A stretch of 64,000 nucleotides of DNA from Malaya genurostris (lineage: Eukaryota; Arthropoda; Insecta; Diptera; Culicidae): NCBI RefSeq assembly GCF_030247185.1, contig NC_080571.1, forward strand, positions 29,309,753-29,373,752. The letters are read 5' to 3'. Below the pieces are notes generated by a model. The model made no database searches, was not told the DNA's origin, and saw nothing but the letters and a program-made list of their open reading frames with translations. The translations under genes were made by a program, and so were the position numbers. Positions 22,320 to 32,764 of this stretch are shown piece by piece. Position 1 is the stretch's first letter, and every line of letters begins with the position of its first letter.

Positions 22320-24965
22320 TTAAATTAAATTTTGAATTATTTCATATTCGGAGTTTTGGCATTTTGTAACGAATTTTTCGCATGTGTTTCTTATTTTCTC
22401 TTCGATTGTCTCGACGTTAGCTAATCTATGGACATACACTGTTCTGGTACGCCAGTTCAAGTTTAAAATCATCTTCAAGCATCTGTTTTGTAAAACTTGC
22501 AATTTGTTTTTATGGGTATTTGCACAAGTGGACCAGATTGGTATAGCATAATATATTACCGGAGCGATAATTTGTTTATAGATAGCTACCTTGTTTTGTT
22601 CATTCAGCTTAGATTGCCTATTTATTAGCGGGTACAATTTTTTAATTAAAAGTGAACATTTATTCAGGATCTTTTCTGTGTGACTTCTAAATAAAAGTTT
22701 TGAATCAGTTGTTAGACCTAAATAGACTGCTTCATTTGACCATTCGATGGATGTGCCGTGAAGTATGATTTTGCAATTGTCTTGGGGAATAAGCCTAGGG
22801 GATGGGCGGTACGGGAAAAATATAGTTTGTGTTTTACTAGAATTCACCTTGATTTTCCAGGTGTTCAAGTAGTTACAGTAATTATCTAGACAGTTCTGAA
22901 GCTTTTTAGTAATATGACGAGTAATTCTTCCCTTACAAAGGATGGCAGTGTCATCTGCGAAGACTGACAGGTAGCAGTCGTTGGGCATCTGAGGGATATC
23001 TGCCGTGTAGATGTTGTATAACACTGGACCCAGTAAGCTCCCCTGAGGGACGCCTGCTGGAATTCGAAATTCTTCGGAATATGTTTCATTTAGTGAGATT
23101 TTGAATGTTCGTTCTGAGAGGTAGTTTTGTATCATTTTAACTAAGTAAATGGGAAAGTTATAACGGTAGAGCTTGTAGATGAGCCCATTGTGCCAGACAT
23201 TGTCAAAAGCTTTCTCGATGTCTAATAAGACCATCGCCGTAGACTTGGACACTGCCTTATTTGAGCGGATAATTTTCATTACTCTATACAGCTGTTGAGT
23301 AGTGGAGTGTCCGGCTCTGAATCCAAACTGGACGGGGGGAATTATATTATTCGAGTTGGTGTGATCGAGAATTCTATCGAGTAGCATCCTTTCGAAGAGC
23401 TTGCTTATAGCAGATAATAAACTGATTGGCCGGTAGGAAGTCGGAATCGAGGGATCTTTGCCTGGTTTAGGTAGCGGCACAACTTTTGCTGACTTCCAGC
23501 ATGTAGGAAAGTACAAAAAATCGAGACAACGGTTGAATATTTTGGTAATATGAGAGTACGCTTCGGTGCTTAATTTTTTCAAAACGAGGTTAAATATGCC
23601 ATCGAAACCTGGGGCCTTCATGTTTTTACAGCGTTTTATGGCGATTACGACTTGTTCGGTTGTTATTTTCTTGTTGGCTGGGACATAACAAGCAGTTCTA
23701 TCTAGTGTATCAATTGTATCTTGGACAATATTTTCCATTGGACTATTGATCGAGTTTCCTAAGTTGTGAGAGCTTATTATGTGGTTACCTATGGCGCTAG
23801 CTTTTTCCTCGGACGTTACTAGAATTGTATTTCCTACTTTCAAGGGAGGTACCTGCTTCGGTTTAGCTTTTAATATTTTGGACACTTTCCAAAATGGCTT
23901 AGAGTGAGGATCTAGTTTCGAGATATCGGAACTAAATTTATCATTTTTGAGCTTTTGTATATGAAATGCTATAAGTTTAGTTAAATATTGTGAAGCATAT
24001 TTTTTAGATAAATCACCGGATCGTTGAAATTGACGTCTAAATACATTCCTCGCCCTAATAATACTTTGTGTAAGTTGGTCTAATTGTAGTAGCTTACCAT
24101 GAACAGGAACTTTGCGAATACACTCCTCTTCTGCCGTTTGGATGGCGAGTTGGAATTGTTGTATTGATCTGTCGATGTCTTCTGTAGAATTGAGCGGAGC
24201 GTCGAAATCAATCCTGCGATCCACTCTGCGACGAAACTCAACCCAGTTCACTCGATGGTAGTCCTTTCGAGTTTGAACCGGGCCACGAGTCGCCGTTTCG
24301 TGGATTTGCTGGATGACCGGGTAGTGGTCGGAACTTAATTCTTGGAAGGTTACAGGCTTCGGTAGATCCATGTTGGTCAGGAACACATCAAGAGTGGAGG
24401 GCACTCCAGCTGGTGATAGGTAGGTGGGACGTTCGGGAGCGTTGACGATGAAGTATCCAGGCTGTGCTTCGTCGAAGGTCATACGGCCATTTTGATTGCG
24501 GATGTGATTGCCCCACAACTCATGCCGAGCATTGAGGTCACAGGCGACTATGAACTTCCTACGGTGACGTGTTAATTTAACCATATCATTCCGGAACTTC
24601 CTGGCCATGCCGTTGCCATTATAGCATTGATGAGGACAGTACGCTGCTATCACCAACAGGGCACCGTTGCTTGTAGAGATCTCCACACCTAGTGCTTCGA
24701 TGATTGAGGTTGTGTAATGCGGTTGAACGGTAAATTTGATTGGCTTTTTAATCGCGATGGCAACCCCACCCCCTTGGGAGTGCGTGCGATCAAGCCGTAC
24801 CAAACTATATCCAGATAGATGAATGTTGATGTCCGGTTTCAGGAATGTTTCAGTAATCGCAATGATGTCAGCATCTTCACGCGAGCATAATTCCAGCAGT
24901 TCCATGCACTTGGGCTTAATGGCATGGGCGTTCCATAGTAAAATTTTCAAAGGTCTAGCATCCAT
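22320..24965 (-). CDS. LINE ORF2: endonuclease and reverse transcriptase
   Basis: About 881 codons from the ATG at 24965. The N-terminal APE-type endonuclease, which nicks target DNA, shows LLWNAHAIKPKC, the catalytic Glu in IIAITETFLKPD, ACDLNARHELWGN, and SSDHYPVI near codon 220. The reverse transcriptase follows: VVPLPKPGKDPSIPTSYRPI, VQFGFRAGHSTTQQL, VLLDIEKAFDNVWHNGL, AGVPQGSLLGPVLYN, and the catalytic FADD in SVFADDTAILCKG. There is no RNase H domain, as usual for Jockey. The ATG overlaps the ORF1 stop by a few bases, so translation probably depends on reinitiation. All motifs are intact, so it may encode active enzyme. Confidence 0.93.
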   Translation of the reverse strand: MDARPLKILLWNAHAIKPKCMELLELCSREDADIIAITETFLKPDINIHLSGYSLVRLDRTHSQGGGVAIAIKKPIKFTVQPHYTTSIIEALGVEISTSNGALLVIAAYCPHQCYNGNGMARKFRNDMVKLTRHRRKFIVACDLNARHELWGNHIRNQNGRMTFDEAQPGYFIVNAPERPTYLSPAGVPSTLDVFLTNMDLPKPVTFQELSSDHYPVIQQIHETATRGPVQTRKDYHRVNWVEFRRRVDRRIDFDAPLNSTEDIDRSIQQFQLAIQTAEEECIRKVPVHGKLLQLDQLTQSIIRARNVFRRQFQRSGDLSKKYASQYLTKLIAFHIQKLKNDKFSSDISKLDPHSKPFWKVSKILKAKPKQVPPLKVGNTILVTSEEKASAIGNHIISSHNLGNSINSPMENIVQDTIDTLDRTACYVPANKKITTEQVVIAIKRCKNMKAPGFDGIFNLVLKKLSTEAYSHITKIFNRCLDFLYFPTCWKSAKVVPLPKPGKDPSIPTSYRPISLLSAISKLFERMLLDRILDHTNSNNIIPPVQFGFRAGHSTTQQLYRVMKIIRSNKAVSKSTAMVLLDIEKAFDNVWHNGLIYKLYRYNFPIYLVKMIQNYLSERTFKISLNETYSEEFRIPAGVPQGSLLGPVLYNIYTADIPQMPNDCYLSVFADDTAILCKGRITRHITKKLQNCLDNYCNYLNTWKIKVNSSKTQTIFFPYRPSPRLIPQDNCKIILHGTSIEWSNEAVYLGLTTDSKLLFRSHTEKILNKCSLLIKKLYPLINRQSKLNEQNKVAIYKQIIAPVIYYAIPIWSTCANTHKNKLQVLQNRCLKMILNLNWRTRTVYVHRLANVETIEEKIRNTCEKFVTKCQNSEYEIIQNLI

Positions 24966-26277
24966 GTTTGATGACGAATTCTCCCAATACCAGTATTTGC
25001 TCAGCACGCGTGTTGCATTGCTGTAGCTGGGTCCACATAGCTGTGAATATCGGCAGAAGCTCTGCTGCGGTATATTTGGGGGTCGAATTGTTACCTTCTT
25101 GAGGGTTGGGGTTTGGTTTTCCAGGAATATGCCAAGCAGAGGGAGAACCATTACCTCCTTGGAATCCTGGGGGAAGCGGGTCGGAAGACTCGGGCCCTTG
25201 AGTGCGGTTATCCGGCCCACCTGGCGGTAGCTCTGGAAAATTTTCCTGTGTAAACGCCGGAAGATTGTTTGGTCGACGTCCTGGCTGGTTTTTCTTTGAT
25301 GCTTCCTTACGGATGCGTTTATATGATTCACGTGCCCCGCACGTTCGGTCGGTAGCACAATGTTGCTCACTGCAGTTGGCACACTTAAACTGAGTAGCTT
25401 CATTGGCTGGACAAGCACTGGTTTCGTGATCAGAAGCACAGTTATTACACCTTGGCTTCAGGTTACAGTTTCGAGTGCCATGCCCGAAATGCAAGCACCG
25501 CATACACTGCGTGACATCACGATGCATTCCTCGATACGGTTCCCACGAAATAACGACGTTGCAGATAGCTTTCATGGCTTTTAAAGCACCAAGGGTTACT
25601 GTTCCCTTCCGGAAATGTACGAGGTAGAGACAGTCTCTAAACTGCTGGTGCACTTGTTGCTTCCTGGCGATGACAAAAACTGCTAGAGGATTTAATTTGT
25701 ATTTTTCCTCCAGCTCGGCCTTGATGTCGGCTGTTTGCATTATCGGTAAACCTCTCAACACTGCTTTAAACGGTTTTTCCGACGGCATGTCGTGGGTAAA
25801 ATACTGTGCTTTTTGTTCATTCAGATATGATTTAGTTTTCAAATATTCGTCCTTTGACTGTACCATCACTTTTATACCAACTCTGGTAAGTTTAAACTGT
25901 GCACTGATGCCTTTCGACTGGAGATCCAGCTGCAATTTCATCAGGGGAATCGACTTCACTATCAGCGGTGGTAGTTTTGTAGCTACGACGACAGGAGGGT
26001 TTTCTACTTCTTCTTCTTGACCGAATCCGTCCAATTCACTGCCATTAATGGCTGTACCATTTTCACTTAAAACACTGAATCTGTTTGCAGACAGTAGCGA
26101 AGCTTCATCGTTCGTTCGAATTTTCTTTGCCGGGACGCCCGGGGTACTAACAGTGACATTAGCAGACTTCACTGTACTGGCAGTAACATTAGCAGACTTG
26201 ACTGTACTGGCTGAAACGTTAGCAGATTTCCTGCGTCGCATTTTGGGACTGGAACCAGATTTCTTCCGTTTACCCAT
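24955..26277 (-). CDS. LINE ORF1: gag-like RNA-binding protein
   Basis: 440 codons, ATG to TAG. The N-terminal 50 residues are basic and contain a tandem VKSANVTAST-type repeat of about 10-11 residues, three copies. The middle forms an RRM-like region (PFKAVLRGLPIMQTADIKAE). Three zinc knuckles follow near residues 255-320: CMRCLHFGHGTRNC, CNNCASDHETSAC and CANCSEQHCATDRTC. A Pro/Gly/Asn-rich tail leads to the stop. Proteins of this type coat the LINE RNA and help form the particle that goes back to DNA. It overlaps ORF2 and is undamaged. Confidence 0.9.
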   Translation of the reverse strand: MGKRKKSGSSPKMRRRKSANVSASTVKSANVTASTVKSANVTVSTPGVPAKKIRTNDEASLLSANRFSVLSENGTAINGSELDGFGQEEEVENPPVVVATKLPPLIVKSIPLMKLQLDLQSKGISAQFKLTRVGIKVMVQSKDEYLKTKSYLNEQKAQYFTHDMPSEKPFKAVLRGLPIMQTADIKAELEEKYKLNPLAVFVIARKQQVHQQFRDCLYLVHFRKGTVTLGALKAMKAICNVVISWEPYRGMHRDVTQCMRCLHFGHGTRNCNLKPRCNNCASDHETSACPANEATQFKCANCSEQHCATDRTCGARESYKRIRKEASKKNQPGRRPNNLPAFTQENFPELPPGGPDNRTQGPESSDPLPPGFQGGNGSPSAWHIPGKPNPNPQEGNNSTPKYTAAELLPIFTAMWTQLQQCNTRAEQILVLGEFVIKHGC

Positions 26278-26369
26278 TGACGGAATAGAGCGAATGAAAA
26301 ACTAACAACTACTAAAAAACACGTCCGATCTGCTATACACACAGCAAACGAATCACTGACTCGACTCTG

Positions 26370-26730
26370 AATGATCGATTTTCGACCACGGTTTCCCTTT
26401 TATACGCATTCAGTTGAAGATATGTGCCTGACTGCCTCAAAATCGTCGTCCTTGCGCGAAAAATCCAAGCGAAAGTAAAGAGTTTTCCGCATTATTTTCA
26501 AATTTTGAGAAAACCTAATTTTTGAGTTGTTTGTGGTTATCTCACATTGTTCAAAATATTATCCTAAATTCCTGATCATATTTTTGATGAAATGGTGAAA
26601 GAATTATGTTGCTACCATTAATACAAGTCGAGATAATCACGATTAAGTTCTGCCCATTCTTCCATATGGCTAATTTTGAAAAGGCACCCCATAGTAAAGT
26701 AAGTCGTATTCACGACAAAAAGTTTTGTGT
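26370..26730 (-). repeat. left part of the TATA-bearing repeat
   Basis: Reverse complement of 32075-32425. It holds the inverted form of TATAAAAGGG at about 26398-26407, next to the LINE duplication, and the TCGTGAATACGACTTACTTTACTATGG word near 26690-26722. It joins 21600-22095 across the LINE. Confidence 0.8.
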
Positions 26731-26759
26731 AATTAATGTGGAAACCGCGCATCATATTG

Positions 26760-27115
26760 TCATTTTCGGAACGGATGTAAAGAGTAAGTGCAAGAAAATA
26801 ATGTTTGAGCTCGTTTCAAAATCCAAGATGGCGGCTTCCGGTTTATTGAGATTGCTTAAAACCCCTAACAATTTGGGTACCTTCGGAACGGAATTGATGA
26901 GTAGATGTCAGAAAACAATATTTGAGGTAGTTCTTAAATCCAAGATGGCAACTTCCGGTTTGTTGATATTCCTTGAAAACCCTTGTAATATGGATATTTT
27001 CGGAACGGGATTGATGAGTAGATGTCAGAAAACGATGTTTGAGGTGGTTCTGAAATCCGATATGGCGACTTCCGGTTCCTTGATATTCCTTGATCGTTTA
27101 ATGGGTTTAATCGGA
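26760..27115. repeat. minisatellite, 117-bp period, three copies
   Basis: The word TTCGGAACGG recurs at spacings of exactly 117 bases (around 26765, 26882 and 26999). Each unit also has GTAGATGTCAGAAAA, TTTGAGGTGGTTCT and AAGATGGCGACTTCCGGTT. A 172-codon frame runs through the array because 117 is a multiple of 3. I regard that frame as a by-product of the repeat, not a gene. Confidence 0.85.
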
Positions 27116-27727
27116 ATTGGGTAACATCGCAATCATTATTTCTCAGTTGCGATTCAGTTCATGTGAGCATCTACAGTTCCTTTCGATATATGTCAGTAAG
27201 GAACAGTGTTACAAAATCATGATCAGAAAAAATTCATTTCACTATCACTCATGAAAAAATTACTTCCGAGGTTCTCATTCCTGAAACAAGCATTCACAAA
27301 ACTCAGAACCGAAGTTCACAAGTGATATTTTGTGTTAGCGAGCGCAACTGAGAAATAATATCTTTTCCATATTTTGTGTCAGCGCGCGACCGAGAAATAA
27401 TATCACATTCCAAACACTGATTATAGCGACGAAAGGCTGTTTTAATTCCAGCTGGCTGATTACACTGTACTGCTTAGATTAAACCCAATAAAATCTAATT
27501 GAGCATGAATTTGATTTATTGAAGTAACAGAAGCGCAGCACTGTCAGCATGTCTGAAACACTCAAACGCTGCGAGCGCGTGGTGCGTTTAAATTGACGAA
27601 ACGATAATCTGCACTCCTGTTATTTCTGTGTACGATTTTCAAGTTAAGTTGGGTATAGTGATTTTCAGCGGGGCATAGATTGCGACGGAATCGCCGGAGA
27701 ATAGCAAAATAATAAGCGTCAGAATCA

Positions 27728-27964
27728 CAGGAGCCAGGTTGCAGACTTGCATGTAAATTTACCAATTTCCTATGGAAGCAGACTCTTCAATTTTGTAAAA
27801 TTTTTACAGGTTTTTAAAACTTTTATATACAATTGTCAAATTTACAGACTTTTGAAATTGCGTTGGGCTTCTTGTTTATTTCTTTTTGTAATACTTATAA
27901 AATTTAACACTTGTATTGGAGGATTTCAAGTATCCAGACTTGAAATTTTCACCTGACATCTCTG
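27728..27964. mobile_element. degraded hAT-type MITE
   Basis: Reads CAGGAGCCAGGTTGCAGACTT at the left and ACCTGACATCTCTG at the right, degraded versions of the ends of the copies at 2636 and 37411. The interior shares TTTACAGACTTTTGAAATT-type words. No target duplication remains visible, so this copy is older. Confidence 0.55.
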
Positions 27965-27969
27965 CCAGG

Positions 27970-30680
27970 AGGTGGACAGTTTTTTTAACCCCTTCGCTGT
28001 CTGTTGTACTGAAGTTTACAGCAATTATATAACAAGCTTTAGAGCGTATAGAGAAATAAATTAATATTCTCTAGCGACGAGGATCATTTGTTTGATCACT
28101 GAGTTTTTGGATGAACAAGCATTAACTCATAACGCATCACAATGATTGAATGTGATGCCGCGAGTATGGACCACAAAAAAGAAACTCACTAATGTCATCG
28201 GTTTCGTTCATAGACCTCAGGGCCTTTATACAAAGGAGGTTTTGGATGGATGAGAACTTTTACAGACATTACCACCACAGTATGTCAATTTGCTGAATGT
28301 AGTACTACGAGAACATACCGCACTCAAAAGTTATGCAAAAAGTCACCAGTCAAGCGTTCATGCACTGATTTCTTTTTTCCAGAAGATTCTTGGACGCCCC
28401 CGATCTTCAATAGGTTCTATGAAACCAAACAATAGCGTAATGCACATTTTATATAATTCAATTCACTGAAGCGTGTTGGAATGTTTTGTATACGTAAATT
28501 GAATAAAAAATCGCGTTATTTAAAAAAAACGCGTAAATTGAGGTTTTAGTGTAAAACTTTTACTTTCACAGACCGTGTCAGTAAATGTATCGTAGCTTTT
28601 TACATACGTTTTGCCGATATTCAGTAGTTCTTTGACAGATGACCGTAAGTTCAAGGGTTAATTTTACGTATCTTTCAGAAAAAAATAATATTTTACAGAT
28701 CATTACCGCAAAAATTATCATCGAACACCAAAGGAAAAATTTGGTGTGTATTACTTACATTCAACAGGTGGCTCCATTTGTTAAATCCCGCATCATTAAC
28801 TGGCATACCTGGTTAACTGAAATGCGAAATTGTGTGCATTTTGTATGGTTTTCAAAAATCCCCATCGTTAAATGGGGAATATGCTAGTTTGAAGCTTTAG
28901 GTGAAATTGCTGTTCATCATCGGAGCAATTAACAGTATCTATATATGGTTTTCAGTTTCCCGGGTTGCCTTTCATCAAAGACATCATATTAACAAGATAT
29001 CCAGCTCTCACATTTCCCGAACAAATCTTTGGCAACATCCTTTTTTGCGAGCATGTCGCCCTCAGGTGAGTCCGCATCGAATCTCATACATAGAAGTAGA
29101 GGAGAGAAATGTAAAATTCGTGCGCGCCAAAATAGCAGGGCTGTGCACCCATACAATTGACATGACATGTTGAATGAGACGCCGTGCGATGGTGTTGCTG
29201 AACTGAAGATTGAGATCGCTTCAAGCTGACAGGGTCTGCTTTCATGCAGAAAACTCTGCGCACTCTGCTAACGTCCATGACAGTTCCGTCAAAGCATGCT
29301 TTGTTTGTCGATAAGCTGATTAATTGTTTTGCTAGAAGGTGAATTGGAAATTTCTTTGAAGTAACTGTGACAACACTATTTCGCGTATCACCGGCAATAT
29401 CATTGGCGCTTCATTTCATTGAAATGCACGTTCGAACCGTTCCATCAGCAGAGCAGAGCACCCACTCAAAATTGGATTCGATACTCCATAAACTCTCCGG
29501 GGGTGCGTGTGATCAGCGATGTTACCCTCCGGGGAGGTGGGGGGTGTACGACCCAGAGATGAAAAAGATTAGAAATGATGCCGATTTGACAATTGTCAGG
29601 TTTCACAGTCGGAGTGAGATCGAATATCGATTTGATGTGATTGCTTTTCAGACCGATGATGCTGGGGGGGGGTTGGGGTTTCCGTGCTGCCGGAATGGTG
29701 GTGCGGTGAGGCGAAAGAGTTTCGATACTGGTTCAGTTCCCGGAGTGAGTTTTGTCAATTTTATGAACCAATTTTGCTGAAATTAAGGCTCGCTTCTGTG
29801 AGTAGGCGATGCGAAGTTATTTGTTTGCTCCCGTCGGATGTGGCGGCCTACGAGAGTGGTTCAGGCTATGCCCGATATGCCCGAGAGAAACATTGAAATT
29901 GATTGTGTTTGATGAATGCTTTGATCCGTTGGTGAACCGACGTTGGCAAGAAATGAAGTGAATGTTTGGCATTCGCGATATGCGAGGCACGATTCGGAAT
30001 TGTTTAGTAATCATTGCTTGTTAAAATTATTTCGTTGGTTTTTCACCGGAAAGGAAACTTTGAGTGGGAGTTTTATTGCAGTCTACCCAATTCACTGAAG
30101 GTTTACTGAAAGTCCTCGCTTATCTCGAAATCCAAATCATTTTGTATGATAAATAAATATGCATTAGTTTGATTTGATTGCCCTTCGTTTCCCTGCGATA
30201 AAACATAATGGTTGGCGTTTTTAAAATTCCCTTCCGAAATGATCTGTGTTCCGGTGGCAGTCCCTGAACTGCTTCATTGGGACCGAAAGCAAACATTAGT
30301 CCTCATCAACGTAAGCAGCACATTTTCAGATTCATGAATTTTACACCACACCGAGCTGAGGTGTCTGGCATTCTCGGAAGAGCAAACGTACCTTGATGTT
30401 TGCATAATTTCGGGATGATGGCTTACTTTTCATTTTGTATTATCACCACCATTAGGGTTTTTCGTCGATTGGTTCATTTTTTTTCACGCCATCCGAGTCA
30501 TTGTTGACTGAAGCGAATAAATCGCTTAAACCGCTAATGTTGGCAGTAAATCTGCGTCCGTTGATCTCTCGAGCGTGTGGTTCTAAATTTCTGCTTTTGA
30601 ATTTCGTTTTGTTTTGAACTGAATTTAAAATATTTTTGCAAGTCAAATGGAATGTCGAGAACATTGCCTGCCTTTGTGTA
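27970..30680. other. noncoding stretch of near-average GC, nothing recognised
   Basis: Frames of 60-137 codons are present on both strands, the longest at 29367-29780 (+), without recognisable domains. The part 29360-29900 is richer in GC than its surroundings and contains a G run of eight at 29665-29672. No splice-supported exon could be argued from sequence alone. Likely unique intergenic or intronic DNA. Confidence 0.4.
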
Positions 30681-30682
30681 CC

Positions 30683-30910
30683 AAAAAGTACGGGTGTGTA
30701 ATGTCAGAGACATAACTGAATGTCGTGAATACGAATAAAACTGACACTCTTTCTTTATACTTTCGAATATCAATTAGTTGATCGATTGTGTGAATTGTGC
30801 AAGCTTTCCTCTTTTTCTTTACTAGAATTTGAAACGATACTCCTAAACTAAAGTACAGATTAGTTACATTTAACATTCTGACACATAATTGAATATTACG
30901 AAATTACCAA
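30683..30910 (+). repeat. conserved-core repeat, copy d
   Basis: Core GTACGGGTGTGTAATGTCAG and GAATGTCGTGAATACGAATA, followed by about 170 bases homologous to 62500-62660 (ATCAATTAGTTGATCGATTG, GTACAGATTAGTTACATT). Noncoding. Confidence 0.75.
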
Positions 30911-31128
30911 TATATTTCTTTAAGATAAAATAATGGTGGTTCTGAAAGGAACCTTTCATTAATTGCTTCTAAGTCGGTGCTATGCATTTTATATAGCAAA
31001 TCAGCAGAAAGTTCTACTACAAACTTCAAGTGGTTGAAAAATGGGCCGTATACAGTATAGTGAAGAAAATTTCGCATAATTCTTTGGGTATACAATTATT
31101 GTTCTAAAAATACATACCAAGGTTTCAA

Positions 31129-31446
31129 GATTCGTTTTTTGTATGTACATGCGGGAATTGCCGAATATCAAATAAAGTCGAATGAAAACAAGAAAAAAGA
31201 GGGAAAAGAGAAATAAACAAGACACGTACGGCGAGATAATGACGCAATTTTGCCTGGACAATTTTGACAGCAGCCGGAATGCAGCCAGCCTTCTGACGGT
31301 TGCCAGAATTCCTCACAAACTGGTACCCGTCAATTGCGTCATTATCGTACGTGTCTTGTTTATTTCTCTCTTCTCTCTTTTTTCTTGTTTTTATTCGACA
31401 TCATTTGAGATTCCTCAATCCTGCATGTTCATACAAAAAACGAATC
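31129..31446. repeat. inverted duplication of a dispersed repeat
   Basis: The arm 31129-31252 and the arm 31326-31446 are reverse complements with roughly 85% identity by eye. Both contain the TTTTTGTATGWACATGC end, the AAACAAGAAAAAAGAG run and AATAAACAAGACACGTAC. The spacer is about 75 bases. The single-arm relative at 43120-43320 matches the left arm and spacer in one direction and the right arm in the other, so 31 kb is the rearranged state. Confidence 0.7.
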
Positions 31447-31730
31447 GTAAGACGAGGTAAATGAGATTGATGTTTGGTAGTGAGAAAGCAATGTTATTGG
31501 CAATAACATTTTCCATAATTAGAATATATGAAGGCAATAATTTATTGCCTTTCATGTGTACTTTCCATTGATAAAATAAAACCAAAACGCTTAAAATGTA
31601 GAACCGATTCAGAACGGTTCTGCAAATCTTATGTGGCAAGAATCCGACAGAAACAGAACCGTTAATAAACGCTAGGCGAAATTCTCTGCCGGAAACGGTT
31701 ATTGCATTGTTGCCAGACTTTTGCCTTCTA
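31446..31730 (+). repeat. body of the same repeat with two perfect hairpins
   Basis: Related to 43322-43600 over its whole length. It contains the palindrome AAGGCAATAATTTATTGCCTT (31531-31551) and an AGAACCG ... ACGGTTCT hairpin (about 31599-31621). Shared downstream words include GGCAAGAATCCGACAGAAA and CTAGGCGAAATTCTCTGCC. No protein is encoded. Confidence 0.7.
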
Positions 31731-32069
31731 AGGATACACGCTACGAAAAAAATCATGTAAATTTAATTCTCTATCGAAACACAAAAAAGGAACATCGCAT
31801 TTAATATAAATTTTCAATTCAGAGTTCAATTTCAAATGAACCATATCACCAACTTCACAGCTACTTTAGCTGATGTTGGCTCCGAAAAAGACACAAAATT
31901 TATGTTTACATGTCAATGGGTGACGAATTTCGCGCAAACTCGAACAGATGTTGGCCGCACCCTGTCAAATTTGAATGAAACTTTCTGGACGTGTAGACTT
32001 TGTCATCAAAAGCCTACTTTGTTGTTTTTTTTTCAAAATTGATCTAGACTGTCTTTTGAAAGGGACTAA

Positions 32070-32760
32070 ACTTTTGTCGTGAATACGACTTACTTTACTA
32101 TGGGGCGCCTTTTCAAAATTAGCCATATGGAAGAATGGGCAGAACTTAATCGCGAATATCTCGACTTGTATTAATGGTAGCAACATAATTCTTTCACCAT
32201 TTCATCAAAAATATGATCAGGAATTCAGGATAATATTTTGAACAGTGTGCGATAACCACAAACAAGTCAAAAATTAAGTTTTCTTAAAATTTGAAAACAA
32301 CGCGGAAAACTCTTTACTTTCGCTTGGGTTTTTCGCGCAAGGACGACGATTTTGAGGTAGTCAGGCACATATCTTCAACTGAATGCGTATAAAAGGGGAA
32401 CCGTGGTCGAAAATCGATCATTTCTTTTCGTGCGTTCGATGGAAGCAGACGTCGTGGGAGTGGAATCATCAACCAGCAGCAGCAGCGGGAGTTAAACTTT
32501 CAACCAGCAGCGAGAGAGAATGCACCTTCTGCGTGGTTAAAAGCCTCAAACGCTCAGGTCGCATCTCGCATTCGCTTGCTGGCCATCAAGGCGAGAACCA
32601 GCAGCGACTGAAACTGGATTCTGAGTCTGTTATTGGATCTAAATTTAGGTCTTGAACTCAGGGTCCAGTTCTCTATTCCAGACTTCTATTCGGTTCTTCT
32701 TAAAACCATAATAATACTCCTAAAGAATTATGCGGAATTTACTTTACTGTACCTCTATCC
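32070..32760 (+). repeat. TATA-bearing repeat, uninterrupted copy
   Basis: Holds the intact form of the repeat split by the LINE at 22.1-26.4 kb. It begins with TTTTGTCGTGAATACGACTT, a word repeated in direct orientation at 32767, about 693 bases later. The GAATGCGTATAAAAGGGG at 32382-32398 is a good TATA box, and TCATTTCTTTTCGTGCG about 30 bases downstream is in initiator position. A short frame after it is not conserved. It may be an LTR or another promoter-bearing repeat; ends typical of an LTR are not proven. Confidence 0.65.
32385..32425 (+). promoter_or_regulatory. TATA box and initiator of the repeat
   Basis: TATAAAAGGG (32388-32397) lies about 30 bases upstream of TCATTT (32419-32424), the spacing expected for RNA polymerase II core promoters in insects. 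The Juan-like LINE entered the sister copy exactly at this initiator. Function is inferred from motif and spacing only. Confidence 0.5.
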
Positions 32761-32764
32761 AACC

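Larger units (their letters stand above)
22096..26369 (-). mobile_element. full-length Jockey-clade LINE, Juan-like
   Basis: A complete non-LTR retrotransposon of 4274 bp on the minus strand. It is flanked by the duplication AATGATCGATTTTC (22082-22095 and 26370-26383) and has an A tail at the 22096 end. It has a short 5' leader of about 90 bases, ORF1 (gag-like), an overlapping ORF2 (endonuclease plus reverse transcriptase, no RNase H) and a 3' UTR of about 210 bases. Neither ORF has an in-frame stop. The undisturbed target sequence is present at 32400-32425, confirming the boundaries. The Juan assignment rests on overall organisation and host type, not on an alignment. Confidence 0.92.

Noticed and set aside
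26606..27124. 172-codon frame over the 117-bp minisatellite
   Set aside because: Its openness follows from a repeat period divisible by three; its N-terminal part is a shadow of the noncoding repeat also present at 32.1 kb.
29367..29896. 137-codon frame in a GC-richer block
   Set aside because: No recognisable domain and a nested alternative frame of similar quality.
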